This document shows, piece after piece, positions 1 through 9,394 of a DNA stretch of 45,936 nt. The stretch lies in NCBI GenBank assembly GCA_016931495.1, contig JAFGER010000006.1:1-45936 (forward strand), given 5' to 3'. Positions within the stretch are counted from its first letter, which is position 1, and each line of letters opens with the position of its first letter. The position numbers were made by a program, and so were the translations under genes. The stretch comes from Chlorobiaceae bacterium (GTDB lineage: Bacteria; Bacteroidota; Chlorobiia; Chlorobiales; Chlorobiaceae). A model generated the notes under the pieces. The model saw only the letters and a list, made by a program, of their open reading frames with translations. It had not been told where the DNA came from and did no database searches.

Positions 1-132
1 ACCACCCAACGCAGCAATCGTGACGCGCAATAAGTTTTTAGAGGTGCCCTTCAAGCTTCATCCGGTTGGTATGATTTCTTCTCGCGCCCATCGTTTCCGC
101 TTGCCGCGTCGCTCCGTTCGGGAGGCGGTTTC

Positions 133-1131
133 GTGAACCCGGCGGCATCGAACATCCTTCAGCGCCTGATCGGCGAGGGGGGCTTCGTCTCCGGCCAGAC
201 GCTTTGCGCTGAACTCGGCATGAGCCGCAGCGCCGTGTGGAAGCACGTCGCGGCGCTCAGGAGCGCAGGCTACGCCATCGAAGCGGTGAGCGGGCGGGGC
301 TACCGGCTCGAACGGCTGACCGGCGCGCCGGTGGCGGGCGAGGTCTCCCCGCTGCTTGAAACCGCGTCGTTCGGGCGCACCTTCATTGAGCTGGAGAGCG
401 TCGATTCAACCAACATCCGCGCGCTGGCGCTGGCCCGCGAAGGCGCTGTCGAGGGAACGGTGGTGGTGGCCGACAGCCAGACCGGCGGACGGGGGCGGAT
501 GCGCCGGGCGTGGGTTTCTCCGCCGGGGGTGAACCTGTACTGTTCGATTGTGCTGCGCCCGCCGCTGCCATCGTTCAGGGTGCCGGAGATTCCGCTGCTG
601 GCCGCCGCCGCGATTCACGAAGCGGCATCGCAGGAGTACCCGGAGCTGAAGCTCTTCATCAAGTGGCCGAACGACATCCTTGCCGGGGGGCGCAAGGTGT
701 GCGGCATCCTGTGCGAAATGGAGTCCGAACCCGATTGCGCCCACTTCGTGGTGGTGGGCTTCGGCCTGAACGTCAACCTCGATCCCGTGCCGGAGGAGTT
801 GCAGGGCATCGCCACTTCGCTCTGCATCGAAACCGGCCGCAAACTGTCACGCGCCCGCCTGCTGGCGGCTATGCTCAACCGCTTCGAGCGGCTGTACCAC
901 GAGTGGCTCGAACGCGAGGATCTCGGCTTTATTCTGCCGAAGCTCGAAGCGCACGCGTGGCTGAAGGGGCGCGAGTTGCAGATCGAGCAGTTCAGCCGCG
1001 TGCTCGTCGGCACGGGGGCCGGGCTGTCGCCGCAGGGCCACCTGCTCTTGCGCTGCGAGGATGGCTCGGTGATTCCGGTGACTTCCGGCGAGGCGCACTT
1101 GCGGCCAGTCAACCAGCAACAGGAAACCTGA
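133..1131 (+). CDS. birA: Biotin-[acetyl-CoA-carboxylase] ligase / biotin repressor BirA
   Basis: Attaches biotin to the carrier domain of acetyl-CoA carboxylase through biotinyl-5'-AMP. The 332-aa protein has an N-terminal winged-helix domain (about residues 1-60, with [13 protein letters not shown]), so it probably also acts as a biotin repressor. The catalytic core shows [10 protein letters not shown] (118-127), the biotinyl-AMP loop, and the KWPNDIL motif, followed by the small C-terminal domain. The start is GTG at 133, which preserves the whole HTH; no strong ribosome-binding site is visible. It is the first gene of a tightly packed bio operon, which fits autoregulation, but I could not find the long GGTTTAC-type inverted repeat typical of known BirA operators upstream of birA or bioA. 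Confidence 0.95.
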   Translation: MNPAASNILQRLIGEGGFVSGQTLCAELGMSRSAVWKHVAALRSAGYAIEAVSGRGYRLERLTGAPVAGEVSPLLETASFGRTFIELESVDSTNIRALALAREGAVEGTVVVADSQTGGRGRMRRAWVSPPGVNLYCSIVLRPPLPSFRVPEIPLLAAAAIHEAASQEYPELKLFIKWPNDILAGGRKVCGILCEMESEPDCAHFVVVGFGLNVNLDPVPEELQGIATSLCIETGRKLSRARLLAAMLNRFERLYHEWLEREDLGFILPKLEAHAWLKGRELQIEQFSRVLVGTGAGLSPQGHLLLRCEDGSVIPVTSGEAHLRPVNQQQET

Positions 1132-1136
1132 AACCT

Positions 1137-2141
1137 ATGAGTACCCGATTGCATCCCGACATTGAAAAGGCCTACCGCGTGCTCGATACGGGCGAGCCGG
1201 TTCCGTTCGAGCTTGCCTCGGCGCTGGGGCGGCTTGCCGGCAGCGAGGTGCTCGATCTGGTTTCGCTGGCAAACAAGGTCAGGAGCCGCTACGCTCCCGG
1301 CGAGGGTGATGGCGTGCACGCCTGTTCGATCATGAACGCCAAATCGGGCGTGTGCGGCGAGAACTGCCGCTTCTGCGCCCAGTCGCGCCACAACAGCGCC
1401 GAGGTCGAAGTCTATGGCCTGGTCGATGAGTCGAAAGTGCTTGAGCAGGCGCGCAGCCTGCACGGCCATGGCGTGGGCCATTTCGGCATCGTGACCAGCG
1501 GTTACGGCTACCTGAAGGTGACGCCGGAGTTCGAGCGGATTCTTGCCATAATCGACCTGCTGCATCGCGAACTGCCCGGCCTGAAGGTGTGCGCCTCGCT
1601 CGGCGTGCTTGGCGACGAGCCCGCCGCCGAACTGGCGCGCCACGGTATTGCGCATTACAACATCAACATCCAGGTCGATCCGGGGCGGTACGGCGAGCTG
1701 ATTGCCGATACGCACGCGGTTGACGAGCGGATCGAAACCATCCGGCGCCTGCGGGCCAATGGCATCGCGGTCTGCTGTGGCGGCATCATCGGCACCGGTG
1801 AAACGATGCAGGAGCGCATCGCCATGATCTTCGCGCTGCGCGAGCTCGACGTCTCGGTCATTCCGCTCAACGTGCTGGTGCCGATCGACGGCACGCCGCT
1901 CGAAGGGGCAGCGCCGGTGCCCGTGACGGAGATCGCCAAAACCTTCGCCATCTGCCGTCTCGCCCATCCGGCGAAGATCATCAAGTTTGCCGCCGGGCGG
2001 GAGACCGTGATGAAAGATTTTCAGGGACTTCTGATGCTGGCCGGGGCCAACGGCCTGCTGACCGGCGGCTATCTGACAACCAGAGGCCGCGACATGGCGG
2101 CCGACCGGCAGTTTGCCGGGCAAATCGGGAGCTTCTCATGA
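1137..2141 (+). CDS. bioB: Biotin synthase BioB (radical SAM)
   Basis: Inserts sulfur into dethiobiotin, the last step of biotin synthesis. The 334-aa product carries the radical-SAM cysteine triad in CGENCRFC (CxxxCxxC, about residues 75-82), followed by the AQSRHNS segment usual in BioB, and a TIM-barrel body with GIIGTGET. I chose ATG 1137 ([13 protein letters not shown]) because it gives the normal BioB length and lies 5 nt after the birA stop; the reading frame is open much further upstream but that part overlaps birA. The end overlaps bioF by 4 nt (ATGA), indicating translational coupling. Confidence 0.97.
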   Translation: MSTRLHPDIEKAYRVLDTGEPVPFELASALGRLAGSEVLDLVSLANKVRSRYAPGEGDGVHACSIMNAKSGVCGENCRFCAQSRHNSAEVEVYGLVDESKVLEQARSLHGHGVGHFGIVTSGYGYLKVTPEFERILAIIDLLHRELPGLKVCASLGVLGDEPAAELARHGIAHYNINIQVDPGRYGELIADTHAVDERIETIRRLRANGIAVCCGGIIGTGETMQERIAMIFALRELDVSVIPLNVLVPIDGTPLEGAAPVPVTEIAKTFAICRLAHPAKIIKFAAGRETVMKDFQGLLMLAGANGLLTGGYLTTRGRDMAADRQFAGQIGSFS

Positions 2142-3358
2142 GCGCGCAGAAAAAACAGGACTCCGGCCGCAAGCCGCTGCCGGTTGAGCTTCACATGCAG
2201 CAGGAGCTCGACAGGCTCCGGCAGATGCAGCGTTACCGTTCCATTCCCGAAATCGGCGAGCGGCAAGGGGTGTACATCACGATTGGCGGAAGCCGGTTGC
2301 TGAACCTGTCGTCAAACGACTACCTCGGTATCGGCGCCGACCGGGAACTTTGCGCATCGTGGATGGAAACGCTTGCCGGGTGCGGAGGGCTGGATGGCCA
2401 GGTTACCATGAGCAGCACCTCGTCGAGGCTGCTGACCGGCAACCACAAGGTTATGGACGGGCTTGAATCGGTCATCGCCGAAGCCTACGGCTGTGAGGCT
2501 GCGCTGGTTTTCAACAGCGGCTACCATGCCAACACGGGCCTCCTGCCCGCGCTCGCCACCCGCCACGACCTGATCCTGAGCGACAAGCTCAACCACGCCA
2601 GCATCATCGACGGCCTCAGGATTTCCGATGCCGAGTTCCGCCGCTACCAGCATGGCGACTGCGACCACCTCGAACAGCTTCTTTGTGACGCGGCCGGGCG
2701 CTACCGCCAGGTGTTCATCGTCACTGAATCGGTCTTCAGCATGGATGGCGACCTGGCCGATCTCAGGCGGCTGGTTGAGCTGAAACGCAAGTACGATGCG
2801 ATGCTGATTGTCGATGAAGCGCATGGCGTCGGCGTGTTCGGTGAGCACGGGCTCGGCCTTGGCGAAGAGCTTGGCGTGCTGGAGGAGATCGACATCCTTG
2901 TCGGTACGTTCGGCAAGGCGATGGCCTCGGTCGGAGCCTATGCCGTCATGCGGGGGCTGTACCGGGAGTACCTGGTCAACACGATGCGCACGCTGATCTT
3001 CACCACCGCCCTGCCGCCCATGGTGCTGGCCTGGAGCCGCATGACCTTCCTCCGGCAGCTTGAGATGCGCAAGGAGCGGGGGCATCTGCGCAAGCTGGCC
3101 GCAAAGCTGCGCACGGCGCTTCGGGAGGCCGATTTCGAGGTTCCCGGCGAGAGCCAGATCGTGCCGGTGGTGCTGGGTGAGGATCGCACGGCGGTTGCCG
3201 TGGCCGCCGCGCTGCACGAGATGGGGTTCTACGTGCTGCCGGTGCGTCCGCCGACGGTGCCCGAGAACAGCGCCCGGCTGCGCTTTTCCCTGCGGGCTGA
3301 TCTCGACGCTGGCCAGATCGGCGATCTTGTCGGCGCCATGAAATCGTTGCGCGCATGA
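2138..3358 (+). CDS. bioF: 8-amino-7-oxononanoate synthase BioF
   Basis: PLP enzyme that condenses pimeloyl-ACP (or -CoA) with L-alanine to give 8-amino-7-oxononanoate. The 406-aa protein shows the alpha-oxoamine synthase signatures [34 protein letters not shown] and [13 protein letters not shown], the last holding the PLP lysine. The start ATG overlaps the bioB stop, and its own stop overlaps bioG by 4 nt. The N-terminus has a hydrophilic extension of about 15 residues before the usual family start; nothing else is unusual. Confidence 0.96.
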   Translation: MSAQKKQDSGRKPLPVELHMQQELDRLRQMQRYRSIPEIGERQGVYITIGGSRLLNLSSNDYLGIGADRELCASWMETLAGCGGLDGQVTMSSTSSRLLTGNHKVMDGLESVIAEAYGCEAALVFNSGYHANTGLLPALATRHDLILSDKLNHASIIDGLRISDAEFRRYQHGDCDHLEQLLCDAAGRYRQVFIVTESVFSMDGDLADLRRLVELKRKYDAMLIVDEAHGVGVFGEHGLGLGEELGVLEEIDILVGTFGKAMASVGAYAVMRGLYREYLVNTMRTLIFTTALPPMVLAWSRMTFLRQLEMRKERGHLRKLAAKLRTALREADFEVPGESQIVPVVLGEDRTAVAVAAALHEMGFYVLPVRPPTVPENSARLRFSLRADLDAGQIGDLVGAMKSLRA

Positions 3359-4035
3359 AGGCGGAGTGGATCGTACGGTCTGACGGCGGCAGGCTGCTGC
3401 TCCTGTTCAACGGCTGGGGTATGGACGGGCGCGTGGCCGCCAGCCTCGCCTTGTCCTCCTCTGCGCTTGCGGGCCGGGACATCGCCGTGCTGTATGACTA
3501 CCGTGACCTGTCGCTTCCCGGCTGCATCAGTGAGGCGGCGGCGAGCGCGGATTCGGTCGAGCTGCTGGCCTGGTCGATGGGCGTCTGGGCGGCAGCCCGC
3601 GCCGGCTTCGGCAAGGTGGACCGCGCCGTGGCGCTGAACGGCACGCTCTGGTCGCGCGACGCGGAGCGAGGCATTCCGCCGGAGGTGTTCACGGGCACTC
3701 TCGAAAGCTGGGACGACGGCAACCGCCAGCGCTTCGAGCGCCGGATGATGACCGGCGTGCCGCCGGAGCTTGTCGAAAGCGTCCGCTCGCAGCGAAGCTC
3801 CGCTGGCCAGAAAGCGGAGCTGCAAGCGATTGCGGAGGCGCTCTCCGCCGGTCAGCCCGAGCCGGTTCCCGCATGGCGTTACTCGAAGGCCATCGCCGGC
3901 GGGCGCGACCAGATTTTCCGCGCCGGAAACCAGCGCCGCGCCTGGCAAGAGGCAGGCGTTCCTGTCGTCGAATTTCCGGACATGCCCCATTTTCCTTTTG
4001 CTCACCCCGGCGTTTGGGAGGAGCTGGCGGCATGA
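3355..4035 (+). CDS. bioG: Pimeloyl-[ACP] methyl ester esterase BioG
   Basis: Alpha/beta hydrolase of the BioG (DUF452) type, which removes the methyl group from pimeloyl-ACP methyl ester and so closes the BioC-started pathway. The 226-aa protein has the oxyanion-hole region LLLFNGWGMDG near residue 20 and a nucleophile elbow AWSMGVWAA (G/A-x-S-x-G like) near residue 80; a late histidine lies in FPDMPHFPF. BioG rather than BioH is supported by the short length, the NGWGMD signature and its place between bioF and bioC, with 4-nt overlaps on both sides. Confidence 0.92.
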   Translation: MKAEWIVRSDGGRLLLLFNGWGMDGRVAASLALSSSALAGRDIAVLYDYRDLSLPGCISEAAASADSVELLAWSMGVWAAARAGFGKVDRAVALNGTLWSRDAERGIPPEVFTGTLESWDDGNRQRFERRMMTGVPPELVESVRSQRSSAGQKAELQAIAEALSAGQPEPVPAWRYSKAIAGGRDQIFRAGNQRRAWQEAGVPVVEFPDMPHFPFAHPGVWEELAA

Positions 4036-4817
4036 GTGGCCTGGTTGACAAACAGCTTGTTGGCCACCGCTTCAGGCGCGCCCTGCCCTCCTACAGCCGG
4101 AATGCCGGGGTGCAGCGCTACATGGCCGGACGGCTGCTCGGCATGATCGAGCGGGCCGGCGGCCTGCCGGAGCGCATCGGGCGGGCGATGGAGTTCGGCT
4201 GCGGCGCGGCCATGCTTACCTCCCGGCTTTTCGAGCGGTACCCGGTTGAGGAGTTTTTCGCCAACGACCTGGTTGCCGAAAGCCGCCAGTTCGTCGAACA
4301 GGCGGTGGCTGGTCGCCAGCCCGGAAGCCTGGCGTTTTTGCCGGGCGACATCGAGCAGCTCGACCCGCTGCCGGGCGGACTCGATCTTGTCCTGTCGAAC
4401 GCCACCGTGCAGTGGCTGCACGATCCGGCTCGCCTGTTCGAGCGCCTCGCTCAGGCGGTCAGGCCGGGGGGCGTCGTGGCGTTCAGCACCTTCGGCACGG
4501 AGAACATGCGCGAAATCGCCGCGCTCGGCGAGACGCCGCTCGGCTACCGGAGCATCGGCGAAATCGCCGCGTTCGCCGGAACGGCGTTCGAGCCTGTCGA
4601 AATCGAGCACGAGCTGCGGCGCCAGGAGTTCGACTCTCCCGAAGCCGTGCTCCGACACATCCGCGCGACCGGCGTGAACGGCGTCGCCCGGCGCGCCTGG
4701 ACGCGCTCGCAGCTCCGTGAATTTCTGCAACGCTACCGGGCATCCTTCCCGTCAGATCGCGGCGTCTGGCTGACCTGGCATCCGGTCTGGTGCTGTTTCC
4801 GGAGACGGCACCCGTGA
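4032..4817 (+). CDS. bioC: Malonyl-[ACP] O-methyltransferase BioC
   Basis: SAM-dependent methyltransferase that methylates malonyl-ACP so that fatty-acid synthesis can build the pimeloyl chain. The 261-aa protein has a class I motif I, MEFGCGAAMLTS, near residue 52, and the BioC-like LSNATVQWLHDP and FSTFGTENMREI segments. I chose ATG 4032 (MSGLVDKQLVGHRFRRA), which overlaps the bioG stop by 4 nt; the frame is open upstream but that is bioG sequence. Its stop overlaps the bioD GTG start. BioC plus BioG together make a full pimeloyl-ACP module. Confidence 0.93.
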   Translation: MSGLVDKQLVGHRFRRALPSYSRNAGVQRYMAGRLLGMIERAGGLPERIGRAMEFGCGAAMLTSRLFERYPVEEFFANDLVAESRQFVEQAVAGRQPGSLAFLPGDIEQLDPLPGGLDLVLSNATVQWLHDPARLFERLAQAVRPGGVVAFSTFGTENMREIAALGETPLGYRSIGEIAAFAGTAFEPVEIEHELRRQEFDSPEAVLRHIRATGVNGVARRAWTRSQLREFLQRYRASFPSDRGVWLTWHPVWCCFRRRHP

Positions 4818-5509
4818 GAGGCGCCGTCATCGCCGTCGGCGGTATCGATACCGGCATCGGCAAAACCGCCGTTACCGGCCATCTCGCGCGTCACTTCGCC
4901 GAAACCGGGCTGAGGGTCATCACCCAGAAGATCGCGCAGACGGGATGTGAAGGCGTTTCGGAAGACATCGCCGCGCACCGCGAACTGATGGGCGTTCCCT
5001 TGCAGGAGGCCGACCGCGACGGCACGACCTGCCCGTACGTATTCCGCTATCCCGCGTCGCCCCATCTGGCAGCCGCGATGGAGGGGCGCGAAATCGACAT
5101 CATGACGATCCGGCGCAGCACCTTCAAATTGCAATTGCGCTACGACCTCGTGCTGCTCGAAGGGGTCGGCGGGCTGCTCGTGCCGCTCACGCCGGAGCTG
5201 CTCTTCGCCGATTACGTGCGCGACGCGGGCTACGGCCTCGTGCTCGTCACTTCGCCTCGCCTCGGAAGCATCAACCACACCCTGCTCTCGCTCGAAGCGT
5301 GCGCGACGCGCGGCATCGAGGTGCGGGGGATCGTCTATAACCGTTTTTTTCCGGCTGACGACCTCATCGCCAGCGACACGCGCAAGGTGATCGCCGCCGC
5401 CCTGAAGCGCTACGGCTTCGGCGACGCGCCGCTCGTCGATCTGGACGCCGGCGGCCTTGCAGCTACGGCGGACGACCTGCAATGCATCCTCAATCCGCAG
5501 AACAATTAG
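4814..5509 (+). CDS. bioD: ATP-dependent dethiobiotin synthetase BioD
   Basis: Closes the ureido ring of biotin using CO2 and ATP. The P-loop GGIDTGIGKTAVTGHLAR sits at the N-terminus, and the LLEGVGGLLVPL motif typical of BioD is near residue 120. I chose the GTG at 4814 because it gives a GTGA overlap with bioC, matching the overlaps throughout this operon, and puts the P-loop about 8 residues from the start as in the family; a GTG at 4790 would add 8 residues. The product is about 231 aa, a normal length. The operon appears to end here. Confidence 0.93.
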   Translation: MRGAVIAVGGIDTGIGKTAVTGHLARHFAETGLRVITQKIAQTGCEGVSEDIAAHRELMGVPLQEADRDGTTCPYVFRYPASPHLAAAMEGREIDIMTIRRSTFKLQLRYDLVLLEGVGGLLVPLTPELLFADYVRDAGYGLVLVTSPRLGSINHTLLSLEACATRGIEVRGIVYNRFFPADDLIASDTRKVIAAALKRYGFGDAPLVDLDAGGLAATADDLQCILNPQNN

Positions 5510-5531
5510 GGGTGCCCTTAGTGCTTCGGTG

Positions 5532-5653
5532 ACAATGCATCGCAAATGCCTCCACAGAAAGAGATTGGGCTAATGCCCTAAAATATTTTGTGTTATGCAT
5601 AGACCCCGGACTAAAGTCCGGGGCAATTATCAAGCGTTTTAATTGCCGGAGTA
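5532..5653 (+). repeat. Dispersed palindromic intergenic repeat, copy 1 (upstream of bioA)
   Basis: A roughly 120-nt noncoding element that recurs at 14823-14945. Shared blocks are a leader acaatgNatcgcaaa, a small hairpin attgggctaaNgccct, and a perfect 8-bp-arm palindrome ccccggactaaagtccgggg at 5604-5623, then a ggcaatt...caag.gtttta.ttggccgg tail. In both copies the element lies directly upstream of a plus-strand gene. It could act as a transcript processing/stability hairpin, an attenuator or a miniature mobile repeat; the sequence alone does not decide. Confidence 0.8.
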
Positions 5654-5659
5654 GTTATC

Positions 5660-6934
5660 ATGGATATCGATTTCGACCGCCAGCACCTCTGGCACCCCTA
5701 CACCTCCATGGCCGATCCGTTGCCCGTCTATCCGGTCAAAAGCGCCCGCGGCGTCATGATCGAGCTGGAGGACGGGCGACAGCTCATCGACGGCATGTCG
5801 TCGTGGTGGGCGGCGATTCACGGCTACAACCATCCGGCGCTGAACCGAGCCGCCGTGGAGCAGCTCGGGCGCATGAGCCACGTGATGTTCGGCGGCCTGA
5901 CGCACGAACCGGCCATCGAACTCGGACGCCTGCTCACCGGCCTGTTGCCTGACCCGCTCGACCGCGTTTTTTTTTGCGACTCCGGCTCGGTGTCGGTCGA
6001 GGTCTCGATCAAAATGGCGCTTCAGTACTGGCAGGCCGCCGGGCGTCCGGCAAAGAAGCGGCTGCTGACCGTGCGCTCCGGCTACCACGGCGACACCTTC
6101 ATGGCGATGTCGGTCTGCGATCCGGTGACGGGAATGCACAGCCTCTTCAGCGGCGTGCTGCCGGAGCAGCTCTTCGCTGAAGCGCCCGCCTGCCGGTTCC
6201 ACGAGCCGTGGCGCGAGGAGGCGATTGCGGAGATGCGTGAGCTGCTCGAAGTCCACGCCAGCACCATCGCGGCGGTGATCATCGAGCCAATCGTGCAGGG
6301 GGCGGGCGGGATGCGCTTCTACTCGCCGGTCTATCTGCAACGCCTGCGCGAGCTGTGCTCGGAGCACGGCGTGCTGCTCATCTTCGACGAGATCGCCACC
6401 GGCTTCGGGCGCACGGGCCGGATGTTCGCGATGGAGCACGCGGGCGTCACGCCCGACATCGTCTGCCTCGGCAAGGCGCTCACCGGCGGCTACATGACCC
6501 TCGCCGCCACGGTCGCCACCGGCCACGTCGCTGACACCATCTCCGGCGGCAATCCCGGCCTCTTCATGCACGGCCCCACCTTCATGGCCAACCCGCTCGC
6601 CTGCGCGGTGGCGGTGGCGAGTCTCAAATTGCTGCTCTCGGGCGACTGGCAATCGAGCGTCCGCCGCATCGAGAAGCAACTCGCCGAAGAGCTCGCGCCC
6701 TGCGCCACGCTGCCCGGCGTGCGCGACGTGCGGGTGCTCGGCGCGATTGGCGTGGTGGAGCTCGACCGCCCGGTCGATATGGTGCGAATCCAGAAAGCGT
6801 TCGTGGAGCGGGGCGTCTGGATCCGTCCGTTCGGCAGGCTGGTCTATCTCATGCCGCCCTTCATCATCCGCGATGACGAGCTGTCTCTTCTCGCCGCTGC
6901 GGCATACGAGGTTATCAGGAAAGAATGCGGATAA
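5660..6934 (+). CDS. bioA: Adenosylmethionine-8-amino-7-oxononanoate aminotransferase BioA
   Basis: PLP aminotransferase that uses SAM as amino donor to turn 8-amino-7-oxononanoate into 7,8-diaminopelargonate, the step between BioF and BioD. The 424-aa protein has WHPYTSM near the N-terminus, [14 protein letters not shown], the [11 protein letters not shown] motif (about residue 245) and the PLP lysine in [13 protein letters not shown] (about residue 274). The gene is separated from bioD by 150 nt containing repeat copy 1, so it may be expressed separately from the overlapping birA-bioD block. Confidence 0.96.
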   Translation: MDIDFDRQHLWHPYTSMADPLPVYPVKSARGVMIELEDGRQLIDGMSSWWAAIHGYNHPALNRAAVEQLGRMSHVMFGGLTHEPAIELGRLLTGLLPDPLDRVFFCDSGSVSVEVSIKMALQYWQAAGRPAKKRLLTVRSGYHGDTFMAMSVCDPVTGMHSLFSGVLPEQLFAEAPACRFHEPWREEAIAEMRELLEVHASTIAAVIIEPIVQGAGGMRFYSPVYLQRLRELCSEHGVLLIFDEIATGFGRTGRMFAMEHAGVTPDIVCLGKALTGGYMTLAATVATGHVADTISGGNPGLFMHGPTFMANPLACAVAVASLKLLLSGDWQSSVRRIEKQLAEELAPCATLPGVRDVRVLGAIGVVELDRPVDMVRIQKAFVERGVWIRPFGRLVYLMPPFIIRDDELSLLAAAAYEVIRKECG

Positions 6935-7036
6935 ATGTGTATATTCGGAAGAGGTTTGGCAGTATATATGTTTCAGCTTGCCGCTCGCGTTGACCGCTTT
7001 TTTCAGATCATGCGATAATCCACAGCCGATACCCTT

Positions 7037-8707
7037 ATGACTGAAACTTTCAGGCCCAGCCATTACGACGATGGTGTGCCGCAGACCCTCAAGCCCTATC
7101 CGCCTGTCACCATGCCTGGCCTCGTGCGCCAGATTGCCCGGGAATGTCCGGACGATCCGGCCATGCACTTTTTGGGAAACGCTCTCACGTACGGCGAGCT
7201 TGAACGGCAAAGCGACGCATTCGCCGCCGCCCTGCTTGCCGCCGGAGTGCGCAAGGGTGACCGGGTGGCCGTGCTTCTGCCCAATTCCCCGCAGATGATC
7301 ATCGCCGAGTTCGGCATCTGGAAAGCCGGCGCTATCGCGGTGTTGCTCAATCCGTTTTTCACAGAACACGAGCTTGAACGCTCACTCGACGGGTGTGATG
7401 CCGGGATCGCCGTCGTGCTCGATTCGTTTTATGAGAAAATCAGCCATCTGAGGTCGAAAACCGCGCTGAAAAGTCTGGTGGTCACGGCGGTGCACGACTA
7501 CCTGCCGAAAGCGGCCTGCCCGTCTGACGCTGAAAAGAACGGCGGCGCTCTCACGCTGCAAGACGGTGACCGGGACTTTTGCGGCCTGATCGAACGCTAC
7601 GGTGATGCAGCGCCCGTGCCAATCGCCTGTTTGCCTCAGGACCCGGCGCTGTTTCTCTTTTCCGGAGGCACGACCGGTACGCCGAAATGCGCCATCGGCC
7701 GCCACGAGGCGCTCATCATGACCGGCATGCAGGTGCAGGCCTGGTTCCGCCCCGTTCTTGGCGATGAACGGGTTCCGTTCATGCTCAGTCTTCCGCTGTA
7801 TCATGTTTATCCGCAGGTCGCCGTGATGAGCTGTGCTTTCATCAGGCGTTCGCCGGTCGTGCTCATTCCGGATCCCCGGAACATCGAGTTGCTGATCGAC
7901 ACCATCAGGCGCCTCGAAGTTGGCGTGCTGCCGGGCGTTCCGACGCTCTTCAATGCCCTTGCCGCCCATCCGCTTCTCAGGGAGCAGCCCGAGGCGCTCC
8001 GTTCGATCAGGCTGGCCATTTCGGCGGCGGCTTCGCTGCATCTCGATACGAAACAGCGCTTCGAGGAGCTGACCGGCGCGACGATTATCGAAGCCTACGG
8101 TTTGACCGAGGGGCTGGTTTCCCCGGTGTGCACGCCGGTGAACGGACGCTGGAAGCCGGGTTCGGTCGGCCTGCCGCTTCCTGACATCGAGGTGCGCATC
8201 GTCGATGCCGATGAGGGTTATGAGGAGTTGCCCGCCGGAGAGGCCGGCGAAATCGTGATCCGCTCTCCGCAGCTCATGACCGGATACTGGCGGGAGCCGG
8301 AGGAGACCGAAGCCATTCTGCGCGACGGCTGGCTGTACACCGGCGATCTTGGCTATCTTGACAGCGAGGGCTATCTCTACATCATCGATCGGAAAAAGGA
8401 TGTGATCAAGCCCAGCGGCTTTCAGGTCTGGCCGCGCGAGGTCGAAGAGGTCATCGCCATGCACTCCGCCGTGCTCGAAACCGGCGTGGCCGGCGTGCTC
8501 GACGACTACCAGGGCGAGGCCGTCAAGGCCTGGGTGGTGCTCCGCTCCGGCGCTGAACTTGACGCTGAAGCATTGCAGGCGCACTGCCGCGAAAAGCTGA
8601 CCGCCTACAAAATTCCGAAACACATCGAATTCTGCGACCTGCTCCCGAAGTCCCCCGTAGGCAAAGTGCTTCGCCGGGTGCTGGTGGAGCGGCACAATGG
8701 CGGGTGA
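7037..8707 (+). CDS. Long-chain acyl-CoA synthetase (AMP-binding, FadD-like)
   Basis: Activates a carboxylic acid, probably a fatty acid, to acyl-AMP and then acyl-CoA. The 556-aa protein has the ANL-family motifs in order: FSGGTTGTPK (P-loop, about residues 211-220), AYGLTEG, GWLYTGDLGYLDSEGYLYI, IDRKKDVIKPSGFQVWPREVEE and the catalytic C-terminal lysine region PKSPVGKVLRR. The residue after PK, usually Gly, is Cys here. It starts 102 nt after bioA on the same strand. A pimelate-activating role is imaginable from the neighbourhood, but BioC/BioG make that unnecessary; a general fatty-acyl-CoA ligase is the safer reading. Confidence 0.9.
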   Translation: MTETFRPSHYDDGVPQTLKPYPPVTMPGLVRQIARECPDDPAMHFLGNALTYGELERQSDAFAAALLAAGVRKGDRVAVLLPNSPQMIIAEFGIWKAGAIAVLLNPFFTEHELERSLDGCDAGIAVVLDSFYEKISHLRSKTALKSLVVTAVHDYLPKAACPSDAEKNGGALTLQDGDRDFCGLIERYGDAAPVPIACLPQDPALFLFSGGTTGTPKCAIGRHEALIMTGMQVQAWFRPVLGDERVPFMLSLPLYHVYPQVAVMSCAFIRRSPVVLIPDPRNIELLIDTIRRLEVGVLPGVPTLFNALAAHPLLREQPEALRSIRLAISAAASLHLDTKQRFEELTGATIIEAYGLTEGLVSPVCTPVNGRWKPGSVGLPLPDIEVRIVDADEGYEELPAGEAGEIVIRSPQLMTGYWREPEETEAILRDGWLYTGDLGYLDSEGYLYIIDRKKDVIKPSGFQVWPREVEEVIAMHSAVLETGVAGVLDDYQGEAVKAWVVLRSGAELDAEALQAHCREKLTAYKIPKHIEFCDLLPKSPVGKVLRRVLVERHNGG

Positions 8708-8711
8708 AGAA

Positions 8712-8753
8712 GGGACTTCAGGGACAGAAAGGACGGCAAGGGCAACAGGGTAA
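8712..8753. repeat. 9-nt periodic repeat, left flank of the four-helix gene
   Basis: G-rich cores recur every nine bases, starting at 8712, 8721, 8730, 8739 and 8748 (gggacttca, gggacagaa, aggacggca, agggcaaca, gggtaaag). The reverse complement of this stretch matches the right flank near 9370-9402, so the two flanks form an imperfect inverted repeat around the four-helix gene. The same 9-nt style recurs at 12513-12623 and 17750-17843. Confidence 0.75.
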
Positions 8754-8756
8754 AGA

Positions 8757-9394
8757 ATGATGCAGCAAGACGGATGCATTCCTCGACATGGCGGGGACAG
8801 GAATCCGCTTTCTTGCCGGAAGGCTGAATTATTTACGATGCCACCCTCTATTTTACCGGTCGATTTTTCGACCGGCGTGACCGCACGGTTGACCAGATGG
8901 TTCAGGCGGCTCGTTCCGGGAAGCAGAATGTCATCGAGGTCGGCATGGCGTCGGCAATGTCGAAGGAGAGCGAAATCAAGCTGACCAATGTCGCGCGGGC
9001 CAGTCTCGAAGAGCTGCTGGAGGATTATCGTGATTTTCTCCGGGCGAACGGCCATGCCGAGTGGAGCGCATCGCACTTGTACGCCCGCAGATTGCGCGAA
9101 CTCAACCGCCAGCCCGACGCCAATTACGACACCTTTCGCAAGGGCATCGAAGACGAAAATCCTGAGATTTGCGCCAAGGTCATCATCGGCCTGATAAGGG
9201 TTTGCAGTTTCCTGCTCGAACGCCAGCTTCGCAGTTTAGAGCAAGAGTTTCTGGAACAAGGCGGCATGAGAGAGCGCATGACCAGAGCGAGAATTCAAAG
9301 AAGAAAACAAAGAATAAAAAGACAGCAAGGAGTTCAAGGGCAACAGCGTGAAAACGCTTTTTTTCTTCAACCCTGCTGTCCTTGCAGTCCCTGA
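8757..9394 (+). pseudogene. Four-helix-bundle (S23/IVS-like suffix family) protein, frameshifted
   Basis: The downstream frame from 8828 encodes FTGRFFDRRDRTVDQMVQAA, then ARSGKQNVIE and LTNVARASLEELLEDYRDFL, the signature of the four-helix-bundle suffix family related to proteins in 23S rRNA intervening sequences. In-frame stop TGA at 8825-8827 blocks it upstream, while the frame from ATG 8757 encodes RHGGDRNPLSCRKAEL, which is exactly the expected N-terminal part (family-like HGGYRNLLSYRKAE). Restoring one base near 8828-8832 would join them. Several normally conserved positions are also altered (Y to D, L to P, EG to EVG), consistent with decay. The C-terminal tail past about 9318 is translated repeat sequence. 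A shorter product from ATG 8897 could still be made. Confidence 0.75.

Noticed and set aside
1-132. Part of a gene or classical BirA operator at the left edge
   Set aside because: No coding end, no long inverted repeat and no clear promoter could be supported there.
615-2123. Long open frame (about 500 codons) on the minus strand over birA/bioB
   Set aside because: Antisense shadow of strongly biased high-GC coding sequence; the plus-strand frames carry clear BirA and BioB motifs.
5639-7369. 576-codon minus-strand open frame over bioA and the acyl-CoA synthetase start
   Set aside because: No protein features; bioA and the AMP-binding enzyme on the plus strand have full motif sets.
8757-8832. 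Programmed ribosomal frameshift in the four-helix gene
   Set aside because: No slippery heptamer or downstream stimulator seen, and several conserved residues are also mutated, so decay is simpler.
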